Assembly: GCF_001613425.1 (NCBI RefSeq)
Contig: NZ_BDCI01000045.1
Location: 1 to 64,000 of the forward strand
Length of the DNA: 64,000 bases
Direction of reading: 5' to 3'
Source: Nocardia vulneris
GTDB lineage: Bacteria; Actinomycetota; Actinomycetes; Mycobacteriales; Mycobacteriaceae
The translations under genes were made by a program, and so were the position numbers. Every line of letters begins with the position of its first letter. Position 1 is the first letter of the stretch. The notes under the pieces were generated by a model. It did no database searches. It was given only the letters and a program-made list of their open reading frames with translations, and had not been told where the DNA came from. Shown here in pieces: positions 1 to 8,415 of this stretch.

Positions 1-250
1 CGACCAACTCACCAACCAAGTCGGCGAACTCACCAGCCGCGTTGACCAACTCACGAACCAGGTCGGTGAACTCGCGGCTTTACCTGCACGATTCGTCACG
101 CTCGAGACTCAGATGGGCAATCTGCAAGCGCAGGTGAATCAACTCGAGGGGACCATCCATCAGAACTCCCGGACCCTCGACACCGTCGTCGAACTCCTGC
201 GCAAACAGCAACCCGCACGACGCAGGGACGAACTCGAGCCTCCATTCTGA
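1..250 (+). CDS. C-terminal part of a coiled-coil protein (5' end outside window)
   Basis: The frame from base 2 is open to a TGA at 248-250 and gives the last 82 residues of a protein. It begins with two near-identical 14-residue repeats, DQLTNQVGELTSRV and DQLTNQVGELAALP, with leucine/valine spaced in heptads. A polar helix (LETQMGNLQAQVNQLEG) and a basic tail (RKQQPARRRDELEPPF) follow. This is a coiled coil. Similar tails occur in actinobacterial DUF-type or plasmid-encoded helical proteins, but I cannot name a family from the tail alone. The repeat is visible in the DNA as a 42-base tandem duplication. Confidence 0.75.
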   Translation, partial: DQLTNQVGELTSRVDQLTNQVGELAALPARFVTLETQMGNLQAQVNQLEGTIHQNSRTLDTVVELLRKQQPARRRDELEPPF

Positions 251-425
251 AACCAACGACCCGTTCCATTCGGACGAGCCCGATGTGCGGTGCAGCGGCC
301 CGGCCCAATGCACCGCAGATCAGAGCCGTTTTCGCAGGTCGACATGCCGGTAGCGACGGATAACGTTGCGTGCCATGGGAATCGCCGCGTCCGGCGCTAG
401 GGTTTCGCGGTCGACTGCGCCCGGG

Positions 426-1277
426 TCAGGAAGCGGCGGTGGAGTGGGGGGTGGCGGGGAAGCGGAGGAGGAGTTGGGCTATTTGGTCGGGGGCGTCGAG
501 TTGGGGGCAGTGGCCTAGGCCGGGGAGGGGGAGGAATTCGCTGTGCGGGAGGAGGGCGTGTAAGGAGCGGGCGGCGGCGAGAGGGATGATGCGGTCCTTG
601 GTGCCATGGGCGATGAGGACGGGACAGGTGAGGGCGAGCGGGCCGTGCCCGGCGGGATGTTCGCGGGCGTAGCGGACGGCGTCCCGACCGCGGGCGGCGA
701 CGGCCGCCATGTCGGGGATCGAACGGACTGCGCTGCTGAGGAATTCGGGAGTGGCGGCGAAGCCGGGGCCGTAGACGAAGGTGGCGACGGCACGGTGCAC
801 ACCCCAGTGCACCACCGAAGCCGGTACCGGCAGCACCGCGAGCAGGCGGAACAACAGCCGGTACTCACGCAATCGGCCGACCCGCGCCAGCCAATGCCGA
901 GCCAGCAGCGGCTCGTCCAACGCGACCACGGCGACGACCTCGTCAGCCGAATGCCGGGCCGCGGCATGCAGCGCGGTGGCCGCGCCGAGCGAGTTGCCGA
1001 CCACGGTCAACGGACCGTGCTCGGCGATGATCGCATCGACGAACGCATCGAACTGCGGGGTCAACGCACCGGGCCGACGCCGATCCGCCAGGCCGAAACC
1101 CGGCAGGTCGACGGCGAACGCCGCACGCCCGGCGGCCGCGAGCGCGGTGAGCACCCCGCGCCAGGTATCGGCGCTGTCCGCATACCCGTGTAGCAGCAGG
1201 ATCGGCGGGCCGGTACCCGCGACGGAAAGCACCCGGGTACGGACTCCGTCGTAGCGCGCGGTGGTTTCGGTGATCAT
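426..1277 (-). CDS. alpha/beta hydrolase
   Basis: This 283-residue protein has the alpha/beta-hydrolase fold signatures: an HGYADSADTW oxyanion-loop motif near residue 30, the nucleophile elbow GNSLGA (Ser about 97), and a C-terminal GLGHCPQLDAPD motif with the catalytic His. It resembles small-substrate esterases or meta-cleavage-product hydrolases; the substrate is unknown. It lies downstream of the acyl-CoA dehydrogenase on the same strand. A strong stem-loop at 1348-1386 separates the two, so it may be its own unit or receive only read-through. The ATG at 1275-1277 is the first good start. Confidence 0.85.
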   Translation of the reverse strand: MITETTARYDGVRTRVLSVAGTGPPILLLHGYADSADTWRGVLTALAAAGRAAFAVDLPGFGLADRRRPGALTPQFDAFVDAIIAEHGPLTVVGNSLGAATALHAAARHSADEVVAVVALDEPLLARHWLARVGRLREYRLLFRLLAVLPVPASVVHWGVHRAVATFVYGPGFAATPEFLSSAVRSIPDMAAVAARGRDAVRYAREHPAGHGPLALTCPVLIAHGTKDRIIPLAAARSLHALLPHSEFLPLPGLGHCPQLDAPDQIAQLLLRFPATPHSTAAS

Positions 1278-1347
1278 GGCCGATGCCCTTCACGAACGGT
1301 GCACCCCGAAAGATGCACCGGGACAACGGCGTTGCAACGGCACAGCA

Positions 1348-1386
1348 CGTTCGGAGCGCACACGCCGTTGTAGTGCGCCCCGAACG
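1348..1386 (-). terminator. stem-loop after the acyl-CoA dehydrogenase gene
   Basis: A 14-bp stem (CGTTCGGAGCGCAC at 1348-1361 pairing with GTGCGCCCCGAACG at 1373-1386, one mismatch) with an 11-nt loop lies 9 bp past the acyl-CoA dehydrogenase stop. There is no clear T-tract, as is common in high-GC actinobacteria. It probably ends or attenuates the beta-oxidation operon before the hydrolase gene. Confidence 0.6.
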
Positions 1387-1394
1387 ACGAGCTG

Positions 1395-2654
1395 TCAGGC
1401 CAGCAGGCCCTTGGCGATGTGGGTGACCTGGATTTCGTTGCTGCCCGCGTAGATCATCAGCGACTTCGCGTCGCGCGCGAGCTGTTCCACGCGGTACTCG
1501 GTCATGTACCCGTTACCGCCGAACAATTGGACGGCCTCCATCGCGACCTCGGTGGCCGCCTCGGACGCGTACAGCTTCATGGCCGAGGCCTCGGCCAGCG
1601 TCGGCGGCTTGCCCGCGCGGCCCCGTTCCAGCGTGTTGAACACCATGTTCTGCACGTTGATGCGCGCGATCTCCATCTTGGCCAGCTTGAGCTGCACCAG
1701 CTGGAACCGCCCGATCTCCTGGCCCCAGAGCTTGCGGCTCTTGGCGTATTCCAGGCAGAGCCGGTGGCATTCGTTGATGATGCCCAACGCCATGAACGCG
1801 ACACCGACCCGTTCGGCGGTGAAGCTGGACCGGGCGCTTTCCCGGCCGTCGCCGCCCTTGTGCTCCTCGGTTTCGCCGAGCAGCCGGTCCCGGCCGAGGC
1901 GGACGTTGTCGAAGAACAGCTCACCGGTAGGCGAGGCGTGCAGGCCCATCTTCTTGAACGGCTTGCCCTGGGTGAGCCCCTCCATGCCCTTGTCCAGCAC
2001 GAAGGTCAGCACTTTGCGCTCGCGCTTATCGGCGCCGTCGCCTTCGTCGAGCTTGGCGTAGACGATCATCACGTCGGCGAAGGGACCGTTGGTGATGAAG
2101 GTCTTCTGCCCGTTGAGCAGGTAGTCCTCGCCGTCGCGTTTGACGTAGGTCTTCATCCCGCCGAACGCGTCGGACCCGGAGTCCGGCTCCGTGATGGCCC
2201 ACGCCGCAACCTTTTTCATGGTCACGATGTCGGTGAGCCAGCGCTGCTTCTGCGCCAGCGTGCCCCGCGACATGATAGTGGTGGCGCCGAGACCGATGCT
2301 GACACCGAGCGCGGTGACCACGCCCATGCAGACACCGGACAGTTCGCCGATGAGCACCGCCATCAACGATTCCTGCCCGGCGAACGGGCTACCGCCGGAG
2401 GACTTCTGCTTCTTCTCCGGCTTCGGCTCGCCCGCCGCGATGGCCGCTTCCTTCGCCTCCTGCTTGGCGAGCAGCTTCGTCACCGCTTCCTCGCCCATCG
2501 CGTCGATCCCGAACTCGCTGAACAGCTTCCGGATGATCGGGTACGGCGAAAGCTCGCCGCTGTCCAGGGCGTCCAGGTTGGGCCGGATCTCCTTGTCGAT
2601 GAACGTCCGCACGGCGTCGCGGATCAGCAGATCGGTCTCGGACCATTCGAACAT
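1395..2654 (-). CDS. acyl-CoA dehydrogenase family protein
   Basis: This 419-residue FAD enzyme should catalyse the first, alpha,beta-desaturating step of beta-oxidation. Visible family features are the ITEPDSGSDAFGG segment and ITNGPFADVMIVYAK in the FAD-binding middle domain, and the C-terminal QLFGGNGYMTEYRVEQLARD and IYAGSNEIQ. The glutamate used as base in medium-chain enzymes (IYEGT) is alanine here. A glutamate in helix G (TAERVGVA) matches the position used by isovaleryl-/long-chain-type enzymes, so activity is still expected. A lysine/serine-rich insertion (EKKQKSSGGSPF) lies near residue 90. It is the last gene of the operon and starts 27 bp after the SDR gene ends. Confidence 0.92.
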   Translation of the reverse strand: MFEWSETDLLIRDAVRTFIDKEIRPNLDALDSGELSPYPIIRKLFSEFGIDAMGEEAVTKLLAKQEAKEAAIAAGEPKPEKKQKSSGGSPFAGQESLMAVLIGELSGVCMGVVTALGVSIGLGATTIMSRGTLAQKQRWLTDIVTMKKVAAWAITEPDSGSDAFGGMKTYVKRDGEDYLLNGQKTFITNGPFADVMIVYAKLDEGDGADKRERKVLTFVLDKGMEGLTQGKPFKKMGLHASPTGELFFDNVRLGRDRLLGETEEHKGGDGRESARSSFTAERVGVAFMALGIINECHRLCLEYAKSRKLWGQEIGRFQLVQLKLAKMEIARINVQNMVFNTLERGRAGKPPTLAEASAMKLYASEAATEVAMEAVQLFGGNGYMTEYRVEQLARDAKSLMIYAGSNEIQVTHIAKGLLA

Positions 2655-2681
2655 CGTTGTTCTCCTAACGTTGCGGCGAGC

Positions 2682-3560
2682 TCAGGGCAGCCGGGCGGAG
2701 ATGTCGTCGATCAGCCAGGGCCCGTCGGTCTCGATCGTCTTCACATCGTGCCAACCGGCCAGCTCGGAAATGGCGCCGCCCTGTACCGCGAAGACCTTGC
2801 CGGTGATCGGGCACTTGTCCGAGGCCAGGTAGGCCACCAGCGGCGAGATGTTGGCGGGGCTGAAGGCGTCGAAGCCGCCCTCCTCCACCTCGTCGGCCTC
2901 GGCGGCCATCATCGCGCCCATGCCCGGGGTGGCGAGGGTGAGCCTGGTGCGCGCGATCGGCGCGATGGCGTTGACGCGTACGCCGTAACGGGCGAGTTCG
3001 TCGGCGGCGACGAGGGTCAGCGCGGCGATCCCCGCCTTGGCCGCGCCGTAGTTGCCCTGGCCGGCGTTGGGCACCGTGGTGCCGGAGGCGGACGCGGTGT
3101 TGATCACCGCCGCGTTCGGCTGGTTGCCCGCCTTGCTCTGGTCTTTCCAGTAGGCGGCGGCATGGTGCAGCACGGCGGCGTGGCCTTTGAGGTGCACCGC
3201 GATCACCGCGTCCCATTGCGCTTCGTCCATGCCTGCGATGAACGCGTCGCGCAGGATGCCCGCGTTGTTGACGACGATGTCGAGCCCGCCGAGCTCGGCG
3301 ACGGCCTGGTCGACCACTCGCTTCGCGCCGTCCCAGGTGGCGATGTTGTCGGTGTTGGCCACCGCCTTGCCGCCTGCGGCGACGATCTCGTTCGCGACCT
3401 CTTGCGCGGGGGTGGTGTCGGTACCCTCGCCCTCATTGCTGCCGCCGAGGTCGTTGACGACCACGGCCGCGCCCTCGCGAGCGAACAGCAGGGCGTGCTC
3501 GCGGCCGATGCCGCGCCCGGCGCCGGTGATGATGGCTACTCGACCTTCGAGTGCACCCAT
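2682..3560 (-). CDS. SDR family oxidoreductase (3-hydroxyacyl-CoA dehydrogenase type)
   Basis: This 292-residue classical short-chain dehydrogenase has the GAGRGIG cofactor loop at about residues 13-19, the NNAG motif, a catalytic serine in INTASASG and the YGAAK catalytic pair. It most resembles the dehydrogenase half of peroxisomal multifunctional enzyme type 2 (17beta-HSD4). With the adjacent MaoC hydratase this predicts an (R)-3-hydroxyacyl-CoA dehydrogenase for the third beta-oxidation step. The start is ATG at 3558-3560, 58 bp after the MaoC gene. The substrate (fatty acyl or sterol side chain) cannot be read from the sequence. Confidence 0.9.
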   Translation of the reverse strand: MGALEGRVAIITGAGRGIGREHALLFAREGAAVVVNDLGGSNEGEGTDTTPAQEVANEIVAAGGKAVANTDNIATWDGAKRVVDQAVAELGGLDIVVNNAGILRDAFIAGMDEAQWDAVIAVHLKGHAAVLHHAAAYWKDQSKAGNQPNAAVINTASASGTTVPNAGQGNYGAAKAGIAALTLVAADELARYGVRVNAIAPIARTRLTLATPGMGAMMAAEADEVEEGGFDAFSPANISPLVAYLASDKCPITGKVFAVQGGAISELAGWHDVKTIETDGPWLIDDISARLP

Positions 3561-3618
3561 CGATGTCTCCTATTCCTGAGGTCTGTGCTGAATTGTGCGG
3601 CCTGGTAAGCGTTTTCGC

Positions 3619-4497
3619 TCAGTCCGCGATCTCGGCGAGCCCGTCGCTGAGCACCACGTCCGCGCCACGCACGGTTTCGAACGCGTAGGTGGTGACACCG
3701 TCGGCGGAGCCGACCTGCCAGATGCGGGTTTCCAGGTCGTCGCCGGGGAAGACCATCTTGGCGAACCGCACGGCGAATCGCTTCAGCCGGTGGACATCCG
3801 AACCGCCCACCTCGGTGAGCACCGCCCACGACGCGAACGCCATGGTGCAGAGGCCGTGCGCGATGATGCCGGGCAGCCCGGCATCCTTGGCCACCTGCTC
3901 GTCGAGGTGCAGCGGCACCGGATCGCCGGAAGCCGGTGAGTAACGGAAGGTTTGGTCGTCGTCCACGTGCTGGGCCACGACCGCCACCGGCGGCTGCGCG
4001 CGCAGGCTCTCGTCGAACTTGTGCGCCGGCGCCGCCGTGCCGACCGATTTACCCGCGTCGATGTTGCGGAAGAAGGCGGTCAGGTACTGCTCGTTGACCA
4101 ATTCCCCTTCCTCGGTACGACATTCGATGAGGATGGTGATGGTCGTGCCGTTGGACCGGCTGGTGTATCCGGTCGCCTTGGCCCGCGAGACCAGCTTGTC
4201 GCCGGGCTGGATGGCCCGGTGGAAGTGGAAGTCCTGCTCGCCGTGCACGACCCGGCCGAAGATGTCCATCGGCGCGACATCGATCACCGGCATCATCATC
4301 GCCTCGAACACCGGCACGATGGCGAAGACCGGCGAGGCGACCCGGCCCGCGAGGTGTGCCTCGATCGGATCGTTGGTGGCCGCGGCGTATTCGCCGATCC
4401 GTTCGCCGGTGACTTCGAAACGCTCGTCGTCACACCAGGTTTCCAGGCCCGCGTCGTCGAACTCGACCAGCCGCGCCGCGGCGGTCTCGGCGGTCAT
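3619..4497 (-). CDS. MaoC/FAS1-type double hotdog enoyl-CoA hydratase
   Basis: This 292-residue protein has two hotdog domains. The N-terminal one (about 10-140, with the decayed motif EYAAATNDPIEAHL) looks non-catalytic. The C-terminal one carries the hydratase-2 signature (SGDPVPLHLDEQVAKDAG then IIAHGLCTMAFA) with the Asp/His dyad kept and the usual Asn replaced. It should hydrate trans-2-enoyl-CoA to (R)-3-hydroxyacyl-CoA. The start ATG at 4495-4497 overlaps the stop of the upstream SRPBCC gene by four bases (ATGA), so the two are translationally coupled. The frame is open further upstream, but that segment lies over the SRPBCC gene. Confidence 0.9.
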   Translation of the reverse strand: MTAETAAARLVEFDDAGLETWCDDERFEVTGERIGEYAAATNDPIEAHLAGRVASPVFAIVPVFEAMMMPVIDVAPMDIFGRVVHGEQDFHFHRAIQPGDKLVSRAKATGYTSRSNGTTITILIECRTEEGELVNEQYLTAFFRNIDAGKSVGTAAPAHKFDESLRAQPPVAVVAQHVDDDQTFRYSPASGDPVPLHLDEQVAKDAGLPGIIAHGLCTMAFASWAVLTEVGGSDVHRLKRFAVRFAKMVFPGDDLETRIWQVGSADGVTTYAFETVRGADVVLSDGLAEIAD

Positions 4498-4931
4498 GCC
4501 GAGGCCAGCGCGTCGAGCTGCTCGAGGGACTTGTCCAGCTGCTTGAGGCCGTCCTTCTCGACCGCTTTGCCGAGCGCGCCCTTGATCAGCGCGCCCTCGA
4601 AGTCGCCGGACACCAGGATGGTGCTGCCGCCGTCGCCCTTGGGCTGGATGTCGAAGGTGAATTCGGTTTTGACACCGGCCATTCCGGTGCCGCCGAGGGT
4701 GAGCTTGGACGGCTGCGCGACGGAGACGACGGTCCACTCCAGCTTGTTCGCCATGCCGAGCATCACGATCTTGGCGACGAGCTTGGCGCCCTCGGTGAGC
4801 ACGGCGGGCGGCTCCTCCATGAAGCGCTCGTGGATGGTGAACCACTTGTCCCAGGTCTGCGGGTCGGAGACGACCGCCCAGAGGGCATCGGGGGTGGCGT
4901 TGACGTCCTTGGTGGCTTCGATGTGTCCCAT
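4494..4931 (-). CDS. SRPBCC (START-like) family protein
   Basis: This 145-residue protein begins MGHIEATKDVNATPDALWAVVSDPQTW, the typical opening of polyketide-cyclase/START-like helix-grip proteins that bind hydrophobic ligands in a central cavity. ATG at 4929-4931 is preceded by a GAGGAG ribosome site. It sits between the thiolase and the hydratase and is coupled to the latter by an ATGA overlap. This suggests it binds or delivers the acyl substrate of the pathway. No catalytic residues are obvious. Confidence 0.85.
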   Translation of the reverse strand: MGHIEATKDVNATPDALWAVVSDPQTWDKWFTIHERFMEEPPAVLTEGAKLVAKIVMLGMANKLEWTVVSVAQPSKLTLGGTGMAGVKTEFTFDIQPKGDGGSTILVSGDFEGALIKGALGKAVEKDGLKQLDKSLEQLDALASA

Positions 4932-4996
4932 GAGTTGACTCCTCGTCGAGATATGTTGTGCGAGTTCAGCGGTCGGATGTTCGGTGCCGGTCCGGC

Positions 4997-6202
4997 TCAG
5001 CGGTCGGCGCGCTGGTAGGCCGTGACGACCGCGGCGCCGCCGAGGCCGATGTTGTGCTGCAGCGCAGCGGTGACGCCGTCGACCTGCCGCTTGTCCGCGG
5101 TGCCGCGCAGCTGCCAGGTGAGTTCGGAGCACTGCGCCAAACCCGTTGCGCCCAAAGGATGTCCCTTGGAGATCAGGCCGCCGGAGGGGTTCACGACCCA
5201 CTTGCCGCCGTAGGTGGTCAGGTTGTCGTCGATCAGCTTTCCGGCTTCGCCCTCGCCGCAGAGACCCAGCGCCTCGTAGGTGAGCAGCTCGTTGGCCGAG
5301 AAGCAGTCGTGCAGTTCGATGACCTGGAAGTCTTCCGCGCCGAGACCGGCCTGCTCGTAGACCTTGCGGGCCGCCTGCACGGTCATGTCGTAGCCGACGA
5401 GGTTCTTGGCGGTTTCGTCGAAGGTGGACGTGAAGTCGGTGGTCATCGCCTGGCCGACGATCTCGACCGCCTGCGCGGCGAGGTTGTGCTTGTCCACGAA
5501 CGCCTCACTGGCCAGGATCACCGCGCCGGAACCGTCCGAGGTCGGCGAGCACTGCAGCTTGGTGAGCGGGTCGTAGATCATGCGCGCGCCGAGGATGTCG
5601 TCCATCGAGTACGCGTCCTGGAACTGCGAGTACGGGTTGTTCACCGAGTGCTTGTGGTTCTTGTAGCCGATCTTGGCGAAGTGCTCGGCCGTGGTGCCGT
5701 ACTGCTTCATGTGCTCGCGACCGGCCGCGCCGAACATCCACGGCGCCACCGGGAACAGCACCTCGGAGATCTCGGCGAGCGCCATGATGTGCCTGGCCAT
5801 CGGCTGCTCGCGGTCGTCCCAGGTGGAGCCGAGCGAGCCCGGCTGCATCTTCTCGAAGCCCAGCGCCAGCGTGCACTCGGCCAACCCGCCCCGAATCGCT
5901 TGTGCCGCAAGGTAGAGCGCGGTCGAGCCGGTGGAACAGTTGTTGTTGACGTTCACCACCGGGACACCGGTCATGCCGAGTTCGTAGACCGCGCGCTGAC
6001 CGGACGTGGATTCGCCGTACACATAGCCGACGTAGGCCTGCTCTACCAGGTCGTAGGCGATGCCCGCGTCGGCGAGCGCCTTGGTCCCGGACTCCCGCGC
6101 CATGTCCGGGTAGTCCCAGTCGGTCCCGTCTTCGTTCTTGCGGCGGCCCGGCTTCTCGAACTTCGTCATGCCGACGCCGACGACGTAAACCTTGTTCGCC
6201 AT
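4997..6202 (-). CDS. SCP-x type thiolase (lipid-transfer protein/acetyl-CoA acetyltransferase)
   Basis: This 401-residue protein belongs to the SCP-x thiolase branch and should cleave 3-ketoacyl-CoA. The acylated cysteine lies in NNNCSTGS near residue 90. The HDCFSANE motif and the NPSGGLISKGHPLGATG loop (His, without the second cysteine of classical thiolases) are present. This branch is often linked to branched-chain or sterol side-chain oxidation. The ATG at 6200-6202 follows a short AGGAGT site and was preferred over an upstream in-frame ATG at 6298, which would sit inside the promoter region. It is the first gene of the operon. Confidence 0.92.
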   Translation of the reverse strand: MANKVYVVGVGMTKFEKPGRRKNEDGTDWDYPDMARESGTKALADAGIAYDLVEQAYVGYVYGESTSGQRAVYELGMTGVPVVNVNNNCSTGSTALYLAAQAIRGGLAECTLALGFEKMQPGSLGSTWDDREQPMARHIMALAEISEVLFPVAPWMFGAAGREHMKQYGTTAEHFAKIGYKNHKHSVNNPYSQFQDAYSMDDILGARMIYDPLTKLQCSPTSDGSGAVILASEAFVDKHNLAAQAVEIVGQAMTTDFTSTFDETAKNLVGYDMTVQAARKVYEQAGLGAEDFQVIELHDCFSANELLTYEALGLCGEGEAGKLIDDNLTTYGGKWVVNPSGGLISKGHPLGATGLAQCSELTWQLRGTADKRQVDGVTAALQHNIGLGGAAVVTAYQRADR

Positions 6203-6599
6203 CGAACTCCTCAGATAGTGCCTAGCCCGGCGGCCCCCGCCGGGTACCGCCCGCAGGCGGACGACGCTGACCGATCCGTCCGGATCGAGCTGAAACAAAC
6301 ATACAGAGATGTATGTAAGTACGCAAGGTTGTCACCGGTACCCGCGGTTCCATCTACGTGTTGTCCAGCCGTCCGACACGCTTCTACGACATACCGTCGG
6401 AGGTGTATGTATTGCCAGTTCGTGCTGGTATCCGGGTCGGTTCGAGCAGCCGCCGGAGTACACCGAGCCGACCGCTGTGACCCAATTCACCGCCTCGGCG
6501 GTCGTAACAGCCGCGTAATGGTCCGGAAATTCATCGTCCACAACCGTGTACGACGGTCGACACGTCGCAGATCGTCAGTGCGAACATGAGGAGAAGAAC
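6203..6599. other. divergent intergenic region, thiolase operon / permease
   Basis: This 397-bp gap holds the divergent promoters. Beyond the candidate TetR operator at 6299-6316 and the half-site pair at 6389-6410 I see no gene. Short open frames here have poor codon bias and no ribosome sites. Confidence 0.6.
6299..6316. promoter_or_regulatory. candidate TetR operator upstream of the thiolase operon
   Basis: ACATACAG-AG-ATGTATGT is an 18-bp inverted repeat with one mismatch. The same 8-bp arms occur in the palindrome before the TetR gene at 9078-9095. It lies in the divergent gap between the thiolase operon and the NCS1 permease, about 100 bp from the thiolase start. A looser pair of half-sites (ACATAC/GTATGT, 10-bp spacer) lies at 6389-6410. 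Confidence 0.7.
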
Positions 6600-8252
6600 G
6601 TGGTCGAGCTCGATACCCGGTCGTCGAATTCCGACGGGATCGCCGCAGCAAAAGAAACACTCGAGGACTACACCCTGCGGTTCGCGCCACGGAGTTACCG
6701 GAAATGGAGCCCGGCCGTCGTCGGCATCTCCGCCCTCGGTGGCATCGCGTACCTGGCCGACTTCGCCATCGGCGCGAACATCGGCATCGCCAACGGCACC
6801 GGGAACGCGCTGCTCGGGATCGGACTGTTCGCCGTCGTCGTGATGCTGACCGGCTTCCCGCTCGCCTATTACGCGGCGCGCTACAACATCGACCTCGATT
6901 TGATCACGCGCGGTAGCGGATTCGGCTACTACGGGTCGGTCATCACCAATATCGTGTTCGCCTCGTTCACCTTCATCTTCTTCGCGCTCGAAGGGTCGAT
7001 CATGGCCCAGGGGCTGGAACTCGGCCTGGGCATACCGCTGTGGCTCGGCTACCTGGCCTCGACACTGATCATCTTCCCGCTGGTCATCTACGGCATGAAC
7101 ACCCTCGCCAAGCTGCAGGTATGGACGACGCCACTCTGGCTGCTACTGATGGTGCTGCCGTTCGGGTTCCTGCTCGTGCGCCACCCCGATTCGGTGTCCT
7201 CGTTCTTCGCCTACGGCGGCGAAAACGGTTCCGGCGTCAGCTTTTCCGGCACGCTGCTGGCGGCGGGCGTCTGCCTGTCACTGATCGCCCAGATCGCCGA
7301 GCAGATCGACTACCTGCGCTTCATGCCGCCCCGCACGCCGGAGAACGCCCGCAAATGGTGGAGCTGGATGCTGCTCGCCGGGCCCGGCTGGGTGGTCTTC
7401 GGCGCGCTCAAGCAGGTCGTCGGACTGTTCCTCGCGGTGTATCTGATCGCGAATGTGCCTGCCGCACAGGGGATCGCCAACCAGCCGGTGCACCAGTTCC
7501 TGGAGATCTACCGCGATATGGTGCCGGGCTGGCTGGCCATGACGCTGGCCGTCGTGCTCGTCGTGATCAGCCAGATCAAGATCAATGTGACCAACGCGTA
7601 CTCTGGCTCGCTGGCCTGGACCAATTCCTACACCCGGGTCACCAAGAGCTACCCGGGCCGGTTGATCTTCCTCGGCGTGAACCTGGTGATCGCGCTGATC
7701 CTGATGGAAGCCAACATGTTCGACTTCCTCAACAACATCCTCGGCTTCTACGCCAACTGCGGCATCGCCTGGATCGTCACCGTCGCAACAGATATCGCGG
7801 TGAACAAGTACCTGTTGAAGATCTCGCCGAAGCAGCCGGAGTTCCGGCGCGGCATGCTGTACGACTTCAACCCGGTCGGCCTGGTCGGCTTCGGACTGTC
7901 CGCGGTGCTTTCGATCATGACGTTCTTCGGGCTGTTCGGTGAGCTGCTGAAGCCGTACTCCCCCATCGTCGCGGTGGTCGTCGCGTTCCTCGCCACCCCG
8001 CTGACCGCGATCGCCACCAAGGGCAAGTACTACCTGCGGCGCAGCGACGACGGCATCGATCTGCCGATGTTCGACGAACACGGCAACCCCTCCGGCGAGA
8101 CCCTCACCTGCCATGTCACCGGCCTCGAATTCGAGCGCCCCGACATGATCGCCTCGGCCACCCCCGGCCCCGAAGGGGAGATCCAGTACATCAGCTCGCT
8201 GGCCCTGTCCACCGACAAACCCGGCCACCACCTGCTCCCCCGCCAGCACTGA
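6600..8252 (+). CDS. NCS1-family cytosine/purine permease
   Basis: This 550-residue integral membrane protein has about 12 hydrophobic segments and the NCS1 (nucleobase:cation symporter-1) layout. The opening LEDYTLRFAPRSYRKWSPAVVG, the GSGFGYYGSVITNIVFASFTFI segment and a long hydrophilic C-terminus match this family, which imports cytosine, purines, allantoin or hydantoins. GTG at 6600 with GAGGAGAA eight bases upstream is chosen over an in-frame ATG at 6546. It is divergent from the thiolase operon. Its substrate is not evident and no nucleobase-catabolic gene is adjacent. Confidence 0.85.
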   Translation: MVELDTRSSNSDGIAAAKETLEDYTLRFAPRSYRKWSPAVVGISALGGIAYLADFAIGANIGIANGTGNALLGIGLFAVVVMLTGFPLAYYAARYNIDLDLITRGSGFGYYGSVITNIVFASFTFIFFALEGSIMAQGLELGLGIPLWLGYLASTLIIFPLVIYGMNTLAKLQVWTTPLWLLLMVLPFGFLLVRHPDSVSSFFAYGGENGSGVSFSGTLLAAGVCLSLIAQIAEQIDYLRFMPPRTPENARKWWSWMLLAGPGWVVFGALKQVVGLFLAVYLIANVPAAQGIANQPVHQFLEIYRDMVPGWLAMTLAVVLVVISQIKINVTNAYSGSLAWTNSYTRVTKSYPGRLIFLGVNLVIALILMEANMFDFLNNILGFYANCGIAWIVTVATDIAVNKYLLKISPKQPEFRRGMLYDFNPVGLVGFGLSAVLSIMTFFGLFGELLKPYSPIVAVVVAFLATPLTAIATKGKYYLRRSDDGIDLPMFDEHGNPSGETLTCHVTGLEFERPDMIASATPGPEGEIQYISSLALSTDKPGHHLLPRQH

Positions 8253-8261
8253 CCACCCCGC

Positions 8262-8312
8262 CGGCGGGACGCGACCGAACGGCACACCTGCCGCACCGGT
8301 CTCGTCCCGCCG
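8262..8312. terminator. stem-loop after the permease
   Basis: CGGCGGGACG at 8262-8271 pairs perfectly with CGTCCCGCCG at 8303-8312, separated by a 31-nt loop, just past the permease stop. It is probably the permease terminator. Confidence 0.5.
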
Positions 8313-8379
8313 ACGGCGTTATCGGTTCGGCACGCCGGAGACGATGATCTTCAGACCCTGCTGCCCATGATCGAACTCC

Positions 8380-8401
8380 TCGCCCCGGCATTGCGGGGCG
8401 A
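8380..8401 (-). terminator. stem-loop after the TetR gene
   Basis: TCGCCCCG and CGGGGCGA form a perfect 8-bp stem with a 6-nt loop, 14 bp beyond the TetR stop on the minus strand. Confidence 0.6.
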
Positions 8402-8415
8402 ATAGTCGCCGCGCC

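Noticed and set aside
1419..3608. 729-codon plus-strand open frame antisense to the acyl-CoA dehydrogenase and SDR genes
   Set aside because: It mirrors well-identified genes; high third-position GC keeps the opposite strand open, and its protein is His/Arg/Gly/Val-rich with no domain.
6389..6410. Second operator ACATAC-N10-GTATGT in the thiolase/permease gap
   Set aside because: Spacer differs from the two good sites (10 versus 6 bp between inner arms); kept only as a note in the first site.
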